Source: Geodermatophilus bullaregiensis
Lineage (GTDB): Bacteria; Actinomycetota; Actinomycetes; Mycobacteriales; Geodermatophilaceae
DNA length: 64,000 nucleotides
NCBI RefSeq assembly: GCF_016907675.1
Contig: NZ_JAFBCJ010000001.1
Location: 2,418,001 to 2,482,000 of the forward strand
Direction of reading: 5' to 3'
A program made the translations under genes and the position numbers. Below are positions 47,475-55,439 of this stretch, in pieces. The notes under the pieces were generated by a model. That model searched no databases and was not told where the DNA came from. It saw only the letters and a list, made by a program, of their open reading frames with translations. Positions within the stretch are counted from its first letter, which is position 1. Every line of letters starts with the position of its first letter.

Positions 47475-48605
47475 ATGACCGCGCTGCTCGCACCGCCCGC
47501 CGTCCCGTCCGACGCCGCCCTGTCCCCCGCCGCTCCCGCACCCTCCCGCCTGTGGACCCCCAAGCGGGTCCTCGTCACCCGCTCGGCCGCCGAGCGGCCG
47601 CACGGGCAGCGCGTCCTCGCGCGCCTCGAGGCCGCCGGTGTCGACGCCGTGGAGGTGCTCCGGGGCGACCGGCTGCCCAACCTGCGCGGCGACGGCGACC
47701 GCGCGGCGTTCATGGCCGCCAAGGACACCCTCGCGCTCGTGGTCCCGGCGCCGTCCAAGCGGGAGCTGCAGCCGATCCCGCCGTCGGCGGACTGGCGGGT
47801 CGACCTGGCCGAGGGCTGCCCGGCGCACTGCCAGTACTGCTACCTCGCCGGCTCGCTCGGTGGGCCGCCGATCACCCGCGTGTTCGCCGACCTCGACGAG
47901 GTGCTCGACGGCCTCGACGCCTACGTCGGCCGCGGCGCCGTCACCTCCGGCACGCTCGAGCGCGGCGGCGAGGGGACGACGTTCGAGGCCTCCTGCTACA
48001 CCGACCCGCTGGCCATCGAGCACCTGACCGGCGGGCTGTCGCGGATGGTCGAGCACTTCGGCACCCACGACTGGGCCGGTCCCGTGCAGCTGCGGGCGAC
48101 CACCAAGTTCGACGACGTCGCCGGCCTGCTGACCCTGCCCCACGGCGGCCGCACCCGGCTGCGCTTCTCGGTCAACGCGTCGTCGGTCGACCGCCGCTTC
48201 GAGGGTGCGACGGCCAAGGTGCCGGGGCGACTGCGGGCGCTGTCGGCGGTGGCCGCGGCCGGCTACCCGGTGGGCGTGACCATCGCGCCGATCATGCCGG
48301 TGGAGGGCTGGCGCGAGGAGTACGGCGAGCTGCTCGACGGGATCGCCGCCGCCGTCCCGGTCGGACACGACCTCACCGTCGAGTGCATCACCCACCGGTT
48401 CACGCCGGGCAGCAAGGAGACGCTGCTCGACTGGTACCCGCGGACCAAGCTGGAGATGGACGAGACGCGCCGGACCACCAAGCGCGGCAAGTTCGGCTCG
48501 GTGAAGCACGTGTACCCGAAGGACACGATGGCCGAGCTGCGCGGCTGGTTCGAGCGCGAGCTCCCCGAGCGGCTCCCCGGCGCCCGTCTGCTGTACTGGA
48601 CCTGA
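47475..48605 (+). CDS. spore photoproduct lyase-family radical SAM protein
   Basis: A 376-aa radical SAM protein of the SplB family. The cluster motif is CPAHCQYCYL (C115, C119, C122). Family blocks are VDLAEGCPAHCQYCYLAGSLGG, FEASCYTDPLAIEHLTG, LRFSVNASSVDRRFEGATAKV, IAPIMPVEGWREEYGELL and HRFTPGSKETLLDWYP. True SplB repairs 5-thyminyl-5,6-dihydrothymine in dry DNA. A role in UV or desiccation resistance would suit a Geodermatophilaceae host, but this actinobacterial branch is not proven to have SP lyase activity; the late Cys that assists SP lyase is hard to place here. ATG 47475 lacks a clear ribosome site; TTG 47460 is an alternative. A hairpin repeat abuts the stop. Confidence 0.85.
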   Translation: MTALLAPPAVPSDAALSPAAPAPSRLWTPKRVLVTRSAAERPHGQRVLARLEAAGVDAVEVLRGDRLPNLRGDGDRAAFMAAKDTLALVVPAPSKRELQPIPPSADWRVDLAEGCPAHCQYCYLAGSLGGPPITRVFADLDEVLDGLDAYVGRGAVTSGTLERGGEGTTFEASCYTDPLAIEHLTGGLSRMVEHFGTHDWAGPVQLRATTKFDDVAGLLTLPHGGRTRLRFSVNASSVDRRFEGATAKVPGRLRALSAVAAAGYPVGVTIAPIMPVEGWREEYGELLDGIAAAVPVGHDLTVECITHRFTPGSKETLLDWYPRTKLEMDETRRTTKRGKFGSVKHVYPKDTMAELRGWFERELPERLPGARLLYWT

Positions 48606-48663
48606 GGAAGGACCCCTCTGCCCCCACCGCTCGCGGGCTCGCGGCGGGGCCCTGCCGAGGGGC
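48606..48663 (+). repeat. stop-codon-linked GC hairpin repeat
   Basis: The stop TGA (48603-48605) is followed at once by GGAAGGACCCCTCTGCCCCC, then ACCGCTCGCGGGCTCGCGGC and GGGGCCCTGCCGAGGGG. CCCCTC pairs with GAGGGG as outer stem. This is the clearest copy of the family. Confidence 0.8.
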
Positions 48664-48681
48664 CGGATAGCGTCGTTCCTC

Positions 48682-49428
48682 GTGCTCGTGCTGCTGCCGC
48701 CGTCGGAGACCAAGTGCCCGGACGGCGACGGCGCCCCGCTCGACCTCGCCGCGCTGGCCACCCCGGAGCTCACCGCGGTGCGCGCCACGCTGGTCGACGC
48801 GCTGGTCCGGCTCGCCGCCGACCCGCCGGTCGCCCGCACCGCGCTCGGCCTCTCCCCCGGCCAGGACACCGAGCTGGGCCGCAACGCCGCGCTGTGCACC
48901 AGCCCGACGACGCCCGCGCTGGAGCGCTACACCGGCGTCCTCTACGACGCCCTCGGCGTCCGGTCCATGACGCGGGCCCAGCGGGCGCGGGCGGACCGCC
49001 GGCTCGCCGTGGTCTCGGCGCTGTTCGGCCTGGCCCGCGCGACCGACCCGATCCCGGCCTACCGGCTCTCGGCCGGCTCGGCGCTACCGGGGCTGCCCAC
49101 CCTGCGCACGCTGTGGCGGCCCGTCCTCGGTCCGGCGCTCGCGGCGGCCGGGGAGCTCGTCGTCGACCTGCGCAGCGGGGGGTACCAGGCCCTGGCGCCG
49201 GTCCCGGGCGCGGTGACCGTCGACGTGCGGAGCCAGCGCCCCGACGGCACGCGAACCGTGATCAGCCACGCGAACAAGTCGCACAAGGGGCGGGTCGCCC
49301 GGCTGCTGGCCACCACGACCGCCGAGCCCGACTCCGTCGTCCGGCTGCGCGCACTCCTGCGCCGAGCGGGGTTGCACGTGGAACACGACGGCGGGACGGC
49401 ACTCACGCTGGTCCTCCCCGCGGCCTGA
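48682..49428 (+). CDS. YaaA-family peroxide stress protein
   Basis: A 248-aa DUF328/UPF0246 (YaaA) protein. In E. coli YaaA lowers free iron during peroxide stress and has DNA-binding ability. The opening LVLLPPSETKCPDGDG is the family signature (PPSExK); RYTGVLYDALG, VVSALFGLARATDPIPAYRLS and RTVISHANKSHKGRVARLL with the K-x-x-K-G motif are present. GTG 48682 lies 8 bases after a weak -10 (TAGCGT), so it may be leaderless; no ribosome site is visible. It follows the SplB-family gene after the hairpin repeat, both fitting stress defence. Confidence 0.88.
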   Translation: MLVLLPPSETKCPDGDGAPLDLAALATPELTAVRATLVDALVRLAADPPVARTALGLSPGQDTELGRNAALCTSPTTPALERYTGVLYDALGVRSMTRAQRARADRRLAVVSALFGLARATDPIPAYRLSAGSALPGLPTLRTLWRPVLGPALAAAGELVVDLRSGGYQALAPVPGAVTVDVRSQRPDGTRTVISHANKSHKGRVARLLATTTAEPDSVVRLRALLRRAGLHVEHDGGTALTLVLPAA

Positions 49429-49479
49429 ACCGCAGGCCATGACCGAGCGTCAGCGGATGTGAGCTTGCCGTCAGCTCTG

Positions 49480-49506
49480 TTGGTCACAACCGGCGTCGCC
49501 TACGAT
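49480..49506 (+). promoter_or_regulatory. possible promoter of the large SpoIIE phosphatase gene
   Basis: TTGGTC (49480-49485) and TACGAT (49501-49506) fit -35 and -10 boxes with a short 15-base spacer, in a locally less GC-rich stretch. The leader to GTG 49582 would be about 70 nt. Confidence 0.4.
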
Positions 49507-49581
49507 CTGTCCGGCGCCTGGGCCCAACAGCGGTCGGGCGGCTGGGTGTCGAGTCGGCCACGAGCCGGGCAGAGGGGTTCG

Positions 49582-52197
49582 GTGGACGACACGTTCCGAT
49601 CCCGCACGGGGAGCGCCGTTCCGGATCCACAGGCAGCCGCAGCGGTGCTGCAGGCCGACCGGCCGCGCGCCCGGGCGGCGCGCCGGCTGCGGCTCCGTGA
49701 CGCCAGCGCCGCCCTCGACCGGATCGCCGAGCTGGCCTCGCGGCTCCTCGACGTCCCGATCGCGCAGGTCTCCCTCATCGACGACGTCCAGGTCGTGGTG
49801 GCCGGCGCGGGCCTGCAGCCCGGCGCCTTCGGCAGCGAGACGCCGCTGCAGGCCACCGCCTGCGCGATCGCCGCTGCCGAGCGGGCGCCCGTCGTCGTCC
49901 CCGACGCGCACACCGACCCGCGGGTCAGCCGGCTCGCGCCGGTGGCGGCCGGTGCCGTCGGCGCCTACCTCGGCGCACCGCTCGTGGACTCCGACGGGCA
50001 CACCGTGGGGGTCCTCTGCGCCGTGGCACCGACGCCGCGCCCGTGGTCGGACGCCGACGTCGCGACGCTCCGGCAGCTGGCCGCCGCCGCGGTCACCGAG
50101 CTGGAGCTGGCCGCCCTCGCGACCGCCTACGAGAGCGACCGGCTGCGCTGGGGCCTGGCCATCGACGCCGCCGGCATCGGCACCTTCGACTGGGACCTGC
50201 GCACCGGCGAGCTGACCTGGGACGCGCGGCTGATCGAGATGTTCGGCTACACCCCGGAGACCTTCGGCGGCAGCATCGAGGCCTTCAACGAGCGCGTGCA
50301 CCCCGACGACCTGCCCCGGGTGGCCGACGCGCTGCAGGCCAGCATCGACTCCCGCGGCGACTACGAGGCCGAGTACCGCGTCGTCTGGCCCGACGGGGAC
50401 ACCCGCTGGGTCCAGGCCCGGGGCCGCACGCTCGTCGACGCGGAGGGGACGGCGACCCGCGTGCTCGGCGCCGCCTACGACACCACCGCCGAGCGCGCCG
50501 CCGGGATGCGGGTCACCCGCGTGCTGGAGGCCATGCCCGCCGGCTTCTACTCCCTCGACCGCGAGTGGCGCTTCACCCACGTCAACGCCGAGGCCGAGCG
50601 GCTGCTCGGGCGCAGCCGTGACGACCTGCTCGGCCACGAGCTGTGGACCGCCTTCCCGGCCACGGTCGGCAGCGTCTTCGAGGAGAACTACCGCACCGCC
50701 GTCCGCATCGGGCGGCCGGTGCACTTCGACGCCCACTACCCCGCGCCGCTCGACGGCTGGTACGAGGTGCGGGCCTGGCCGAGCCCGGAGGGGGTGTCGG
50801 TCTACTTCCTCGAGGTCACCGAGCGGCGCCGGGTGCAGGACCGCGCCGAGCGCGGCGCGCAGCGGCTGGCGCTGCTCGCGCAGGTGAGCGCCGAGCTGGC
50901 CGGGGCCCTCGACGTGCAGTCGGCGACCGCCCACCTGCCGCGGCTGGTCGTGCCCGCGCTGGCCGACTGGTGCATCGTCACCGTCGTCGACCCCGACGGC
51001 CGCCCGCGCGACGTCGGGCACTGGCACGCCGACCCCTCGACGCGCGCGCTGGTCGAGCGCTACGCCGCCGTCCGGATGGACGCCATGCCGGTCACCGCGC
51101 CGCTCATGCGCGCCCTGCTCACCGGCGAGCCGGTCATGGAGCTGGCCGAGTCCGTGCTCGGCCTCCTGGCCGAGGGCGAGGCACGCGGGCTGCTGGCCGC
51201 GCTGGGCCCCGGGTCGGCGATCTGCATCCCGCTGCGCGGCCGCGACCGGACGCTCGGCGTGATGACCCTGTACTTCCGCCGCGGCTGGACGCCGCGCGAG
51301 GAGGACCTGGCCACCGCCCAGGACGTCGCCGACCGCGCCGGCCTGGCGCTGGACAACGCGCGCCTCTACGGCCAGCAGCAGGCCCTGGCCGAGGGTCTGC
51401 AGCGCAGCCTGCTCACCGAGCCACCCGAGCCCGACCACGCCGAGATCGCCGTCCGGTACCACCCGGCCGCCGAGGCGGCCCGGGTCGGCGGCGACTGGTA
51501 CGACGCCTTCCTGCAGCCGGGCGGCGCGACGATGCTGGTCATCGGCGACGTCGTCGGTCACGACACCGAGGCCGCGGCGGCCATGGGCCAGCTGCGCGGG
51601 CTGCTGCGCGGCATCGCCACCTACAGCGACGCCGGTCCCGGCGAGGTGCTGCGCGGGCTCGACGCCTCCATGGCGCTGCTGCAGACCCGGGTGCTGGCCA
51701 CCGCGGCGGTGGCCCGCCTCGAGCAGACCGACGACGAGCGCCGGCGCGGCGTGACCCGGATGCGCTGGGCCAACGCCGGCCACCTCCCGCCGCTGGTGAT
51801 CGATCCCGACGGCAGCGTGGCCGAGCTGGTCTCCTGGCGCGGGGACCTGCTGCTCGGCATCGACCCGGAGACCCGCCGCGAGGAGTCGATGGTGACCCTC
51901 GACCGCGGCGCGACGGTGCTGCTGTTCACCGACGGCCTGGTCGAGCGGCGCGACGCCGACCTCGACGCCGGCCTGGCGCGGCTGCGCGAGGCGCTGCGGG
52001 AGCTGGCCCACCGGCCGCTGCAGGAGATGCTCGACGAGGTGCTCGAGCGGCTGGTCGACGGCCACCCGGAGGACGACGTCGCCCTGGTCGCCGTGCGGCT
52101 GCACCGGCAGGACGCCCCGCGGCCGGCGGTGGCCGGGCCCAACCGGGTGCCCGACGTCGTCCCGGAGGACCCGGCCAGCCCGGCCCGCCGCTCCTGA
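49582..52197 (+). CDS. GAF-PAS-PAS-GAF-SpoIIE phosphatase
   Basis: An 871-aa sensory serine phosphatase. Order: GAF (about 30-185; ELASRLLDVPIAQVSLIDD, ACAIAAAERAPVVVPDAHTDPRVS), PAS with PAC (190-310; GIGTFDWDLRTGELTWDARLIEMFGY), second PAS (315-420; MPAGFYSLDREWRFTHVNAEAERLLG), GAF (430-600), SpoIIE/PP2C domain (610-860; GGDWYDAF, GDVVGHD, WANAGHLPPL, PEDDVALVAVRL) with metal ligands intact. The last four-fifths is a close paralogue of the protein at 25130-26734, which lacks the first GAF-PAS. No transmembrane segments. GTG 49582 follows AGAGGGG; the frame is open further upstream over the promoter. The target is expected to be an anti-anti-sigma factor. Confidence 0.9.
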   Translation: MDDTFRSRTGSAVPDPQAAAAVLQADRPRARAARRLRLRDASAALDRIAELASRLLDVPIAQVSLIDDVQVVVAGAGLQPGAFGSETPLQATACAIAAAERAPVVVPDAHTDPRVSRLAPVAAGAVGAYLGAPLVDSDGHTVGVLCAVAPTPRPWSDADVATLRQLAAAAVTELELAALATAYESDRLRWGLAIDAAGIGTFDWDLRTGELTWDARLIEMFGYTPETFGGSIEAFNERVHPDDLPRVADALQASIDSRGDYEAEYRVVWPDGDTRWVQARGRTLVDAEGTATRVLGAAYDTTAERAAGMRVTRVLEAMPAGFYSLDREWRFTHVNAEAERLLGRSRDDLLGHELWTAFPATVGSVFEENYRTAVRIGRPVHFDAHYPAPLDGWYEVRAWPSPEGVSVYFLEVTERRRVQDRAERGAQRLALLAQVSAELAGALDVQSATAHLPRLVVPALADWCIVTVVDPDGRPRDVGHWHADPSTRALVERYAAVRMDAMPVTAPLMRALLTGEPVMELAESVLGLLAEGEARGLLAALGPGSAICIPLRGRDRTLGVMTLYFRRGWTPREEDLATAQDVADRAGLALDNARLYGQQQALAEGLQRSLLTEPPEPDHAEIAVRYHPAAEAARVGGDWYDAFLQPGGATMLVIGDVVGHDTEAAAAMGQLRGLLRGIATYSDAGPGEVLRGLDASMALLQTRVLATAAVARLEQTDDERRRGVTRMRWANAGHLPPLVIDPDGSVAELVSWRGDLLLGIDPETRREESMVTLDRGATVLLFTDGLVERRDADLDAGLARLREALRELAHRPLQEMLDEVLERLVDGHPEDDVALVAVRLHRQDAPRPAVAGPNRVPDVVPEDPASPARRS

Positions 52198-52202
52198 CCA
52201 CC

Positions 52203-52238
52203 GACGGGCGCCCCGCCGGACCCGGCGGGGCGCCCGTC
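52203..52238. terminator. bidirectional hairpin terminator
   Basis: Fifteen-bp arms GACGGGCGCCCCGCC (52203-52217) and the complement (52224-52238) with loop GGACCC, between the convergent phosphatase and formaldehyde dehydrogenase genes. Confidence 0.9.
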
Positions 52239-52247
52239 AGCTCCGGC

Positions 52248-53465
52248 TCAGGCCGGGATGAGCCCGTTCGGGTTGAGCACGTACTTCTTCGCCGCCCCCT
52301 GGTCGAACTCGGCGTAGCCCCGCGGTGCGTCCTCCAGCGGGATCACCTCGGCGTTCACCGCCTTCGCGATCTGCACCCGGTCGTGCAGGATCGCCATCAT
52401 CAGCTGGCGGTTGTAGCGCATGACCGGGCACTGGCCGGTGGTGAACGCGTGCGACTTCGCCCAGCCCAGGCCCAGCCGGATGGACAGCGAGCCGGTCTTG
52501 GCCGCCTCGTCGGCCGCACCGGGGTCACCGGTCACGTAGAGGCCGGGGATGCCGAGCGCACCGCCGGCCCGCGTGATGTCCATCAGCGAGTTCAGCACGG
52601 TCGCCGGCTGCTCCCGCTCGGCGTCCTTCCCGTGGCCGCGTGCCTCGAAGCCGACCGCGTCCACACCGCAGTCGACCTCGGGCTCGCCCAGGATCTCCGC
52701 GATCTGGTCCTTGGGGTCACCCTTCGAGACGTCCACGGTCTCGCAGCCGAAGCTGCGGGCCTGGGCCAGCCGGTCGGCGTTGAGGTCGGCGACGATGACG
52801 ACGGCGGCCCCGAGCAGGTGCGCGGAGGCGGCCGCGGCCAGCCCCACCGGACCGGCGCCGGCGATGTAGACCGTCGAGCCGGTGGTGACGCCGGCGGTGA
52901 CGCAGCCGTGGTAGCCGGTCGGGAAGATGTCCGAGAGCATCGTCAGGTCCCGGATCTTGGCCAGCGCCTGGTCCCGGTCGGGGAACTTCAGGGCGTTCCA
53001 GTCCGCGTAGGGCACCATGACGTACTCCGCCTGGCCGCCGGTCCAGCCGCCCATGTCGACGTAGCCGTAGGCCGAGCCGGGGCGGTCGGGGTTGACGTTC
53101 AGGCAGATGCCGGTCTTGCCCTCCTTGCAGTTGCGGCAGCGTCCGCAGGCGATGTTGAACGGCACGCTGACGATGTCGCCGACCTCGAGGAACTCGACGT
53201 CCGAGCCCTTCTCGACGATCTCCCCGGTGATCTCGTGGCCGAGCACCAGCCGCTCCGGCGCGGTCGTCCGCCCGCGGACCATGTGCTGGTCACTGCCGCA
53301 GATGTTGGTGGCCACCGTCCGCAGGATGACCCCGTGCGGGGTCTTGCGGCCCACGTTGGCCGGGTTGACCCCCGGCCCCTCCTTCAGTTCCAACCCGGGG
53401 TAGTCGAGGTCGGCGACCTCCACCTTGCCCGGCCCCATGTACATGACCGCCTTGTTGCCTGCCAC
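52248..53465 (-). CDS. fdhA: glutathione-independent formaldehyde dehydrogenase
   Basis: A 405-aa zinc MDR enzyme very like the Pseudomonas putida FdhA: NAD-dependent formaldehyde oxidation (dismutation) to formate without a thiol cofactor, with NAD held tightly. Near-identical blocks are TNICGSDQHMVRGRTTA (catalytic zinc Cys56), LVLGHEITGEIVEKG, VPFNIACGRCRNCKEGKTGIC (structural zinc), YGYVDMGGWTGGQAEYV, FPTGYHGCVTAGVTTGSTVYIAGAGPVGLAAAASA and EVDCGVDAVGFEARGHG. GTG 53465 has GGGAGGAG five bases upstream. With two NDMA-dependent alcohol dehydrogenases in the window this suggests C1 or general aldehyde detoxification. A hairpin GCCGGCAC/GTGCCGGC (53487-53508) lies in its leader. Confidence 0.95.
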   Translation of the reverse strand: MAGNKAVMYMGPGKVEVADLDYPGLELKEGPGVNPANVGRKTPHGVILRTVATNICGSDQHMVRGRTTAPERLVLGHEITGEIVEKGSDVEFLEVGDIVSVPFNIACGRCRNCKEGKTGICLNVNPDRPGSAYGYVDMGGWTGGQAEYVMVPYADWNALKFPDRDQALAKIRDLTMLSDIFPTGYHGCVTAGVTTGSTVYIAGAGPVGLAAAASAHLLGAAVVIVADLNADRLAQARSFGCETVDVSKGDPKDQIAEILGEPEVDCGVDAVGFEARGHGKDAEREQPATVLNSLMDITRAGGALGIPGLYVTGDPGAADEAAKTGSLSIRLGLGWAKSHAFTTGQCPVMRYNRQLMMAILHDRVQIAKAVNAEVIPLEDAPRGYAEFDQGAAKKYVLNPNGLIPA

Positions 53466-53686
53466 GGACGCTCCTCCCAGTAGGTGGCCGGCACGCCTGT
53501 GTGCCGGCCTCGTGCGTCGTGCGCCGCGCCGGTCGGCGCGGCCGTCCCCCGACGGTCGGTGTGACCCGGCGTCGTCGCCGGCCGCTCCGTCGCGGGGTGC
53601 CCAGGGGCACCAGGAGCCCGAGTGTGGTGCGGGCCACTCGGTGGGACGCCAGGGAACCCCCGACACGCCGGGACCCCCGGCCTGTT

Positions 53687-53701
53687 GACACGCAGCGTGT
53701 C
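53687..53701. promoter_or_regulatory. 7+1+7 inverted repeat upstream of fdhA
   Basis: GACACGCAGCGTGTC lies in the 306-bp gap between fdhA and the acyl-CoA ligase stop, about 220 bp upstream of the fdhA start. The gap also holds GC hairpins at 53487-53508 and 53523-53542 and the ligase terminator. It may be an operator for fdhA; the distance makes this weak. Confidence 0.35.
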
Positions 53702-53732
53702 CGGTCGCGCTCGCGCTGCCGCCGCACCGGTG

Positions 53733-53766
53733 ACCGGGCGCCCCGCTCCCCGGCGGGGCACCCGGT
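53733..53766 (-). terminator. hairpin terminator after acyl-CoA ligase
   Basis: Fourteen-bp arms (53733-53746 and 53753-53766) with one mismatch lie 5 bp downstream of the ligase stop on the minus strand. Confidence 0.7.
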
Positions 53767-53771
53767 GCCGA

Positions 53772-55433
53772 TCAGCTCCCCGCCGCCTGGTCGCGCAGCT
53801 CGCGGCGGAGGATCTTGCCGGTGACCGTCTTGGGCAGCTCGTCGACGATCTCGAGCTGCCTCGGGTACTTGTAGGCGGCCATGCGCTCCCGGCAGTGCGC
53901 GATGAGCTCCTCCGGCGTCACCTCGACGCCGGACCGCACGCTGACGAACGCCTTGACCGTCTCACCGCGCTTCTCGTCGGGTACGCCGACGACCGCGGAC
54001 TCGCGCACCGCCGGGTGCTCGGCCAGGACGTCCTCGACCTCCCGCGGCCAGACCTTGTACCCGGAGGCGTTGATCATGTCCTTCTTGCGGTCGACGATGA
54101 AGACCCAGCCCTCGGGGTTCATGAAGCCGACGTCGCCGCTCCGGAGCGCCCCACCGGGCAGGTTGGCGGCCGTCTCCTCCGGTTTGCCCCAGTAGCCGGC
54201 GACGACCTGCGGCCCGTCGGCGACGATCTCGCCGACCTCGCCGAGCGGCAGGTCCTGCCCGTCGTCGCCCTGGATGCGGACGATCGTGTTCGGCGCCGGC
54301 ACCCCGACCGACAGCGCCCCCGACGTCGGGTCGACCGGCGACGGCGAGCCGAACGGCGTGACCGTCATCGGCGAGGTGGTCTCGGTCAGGCCGTAGGCGT
54401 TGTGCACCTGGGTGCCCGTGGCCTCGAGGAACGCCTTCTCGGCCGTCGGGGAGATCGCCGCGCCCCCGGAGTACACCGAGGTGAACGAGGCGAAGTGGTC
54501 CCTGGTGAAGCCCGGCGCGTTGAGCAGGGCGTTGAGCGCCGTGATGGCGCCGATGGTGAACGTCGGCCGGTGCTCGAGGAGGGCGTCGAGGACCACCTGC
54601 GGCTCGAACCGGTAGGCGAGGACCAGGGGAGCCGGGACGAGCATGCTCACCGCGATGTGCCCGATGAGGCCGGTGATGTGGAACAGCGGCGCGATGCCGA
54701 AGATCGCGCCGTCCCGCCCCGCACGCACCCAGTCCCGGTAGACCTGGGCGGTGAACACCACGTTCCGGTGGGTGTTCATCGCGCCCTTGGGCACGCCCGT
54801 CGTCCCCGAGGTGTAGGTCAGGAACGCGACGTCCTCCGGCCGGAGCGCGACCGGCGGCGGCACCTGCCCGCGGTACCGCTCGACGAACTCCAGGAGGTCC
54901 GTCGTGCCCTCGTGCCGCCGACGGCTCACCCCGGCGAAGAGCCGCTCGTCGTCGCGGCTCTGGAAGTCCAGCTCGCTGGTGGTGAGGACCAGGCGGACGT
55001 CGGTGTCGGGCACGACCTCGCGCGCGACCTCGTCGTAGAGCGCCTCCAGTGCGAGCAGCACCGTCGCACCCGAGTCCTGCAGCAGGTAGGACAGCTCCCG
55101 CTTCCGGCTCATCGGGTTGATCGAGACCATGGTGCCGCCGGCCTTCCAGGTCGCCACCATCGCGATGACGAACTGGGGCACGTTCTGCAGGTAGACGGCG
55201 AGGCGGTCACCGGCGGAGAAGCCGCCGGCCAGCAGGCCGGCGGCCAGCGCGTCGCTGAGCTCGTCGAGCTGCCGGCGGGGGACGACCCCGTCGAAGTACC
55301 TCAGGGCATCGCCGTCGGGGTCCCGCGCCACCCCGGCGCGGAACATCTCCAGCGCGTTGTCGAACTCGATCTCGTAGTCGGCCGGCTGGTCCCCGTAGAG
55401 GGCGAGCCACGGCCGCTCGTCGTAGACGCTCAT
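53772..55433 (-). CDS. long-chain type acyl-CoA ligase (AMP-forming)
   Basis: A 553-aa ANL-superfamily ligase. Motifs: FLTYTSGTTGVPKGAMNTHRN (A3), NAYGLTETTSPM (A5), LRSGDVGFMNPEGWVFIVDRKKDMINASGYKVWPREVE (A7-A8) and PKTVTGKILRREL (A10 Lys). The MIN-x-SGYKV signature is typical of FadD-like long-chain or aryl/alkyl acid-CoA ligases. The ATG at 55433 (MSVYDERPWLALYG) lies 6 bp after the cyclase stop, so the two form an operon. With a cyclase family hydrolase before it, a degradation step that releases and activates a carboxylic acid is plausible. The substrate is unknown. It is only distantly related to the synthetase at 5370-7067. Confidence 0.92.
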   Translation of the reverse strand: MSVYDERPWLALYGDQPADYEIEFDNALEMFRAGVARDPDGDALRYFDGVVPRRQLDELSDALAAGLLAGGFSAGDRLAVYLQNVPQFVIAMVATWKAGGTMVSINPMSRKRELSYLLQDSGATVLLALEALYDEVAREVVPDTDVRLVLTTSELDFQSRDDERLFAGVSRRRHEGTTDLLEFVERYRGQVPPPVALRPEDVAFLTYTSGTTGVPKGAMNTHRNVVFTAQVYRDWVRAGRDGAIFGIAPLFHITGLIGHIAVSMLVPAPLVLAYRFEPQVVLDALLEHRPTFTIGAITALNALLNAPGFTRDHFASFTSVYSGGAAISPTAEKAFLEATGTQVHNAYGLTETTSPMTVTPFGSPSPVDPTSGALSVGVPAPNTIVRIQGDDGQDLPLGEVGEIVADGPQVVAGYWGKPEETAANLPGGALRSGDVGFMNPEGWVFIVDRKKDMINASGYKVWPREVEDVLAEHPAVRESAVVGVPDEKRGETVKAFVSVRSGVEVTPEELIAHCRERMAAYKYPRQLEIVDELPKTVTGKILRRELRDQAAGS

Positions 55434-55439
55434 GACCGC

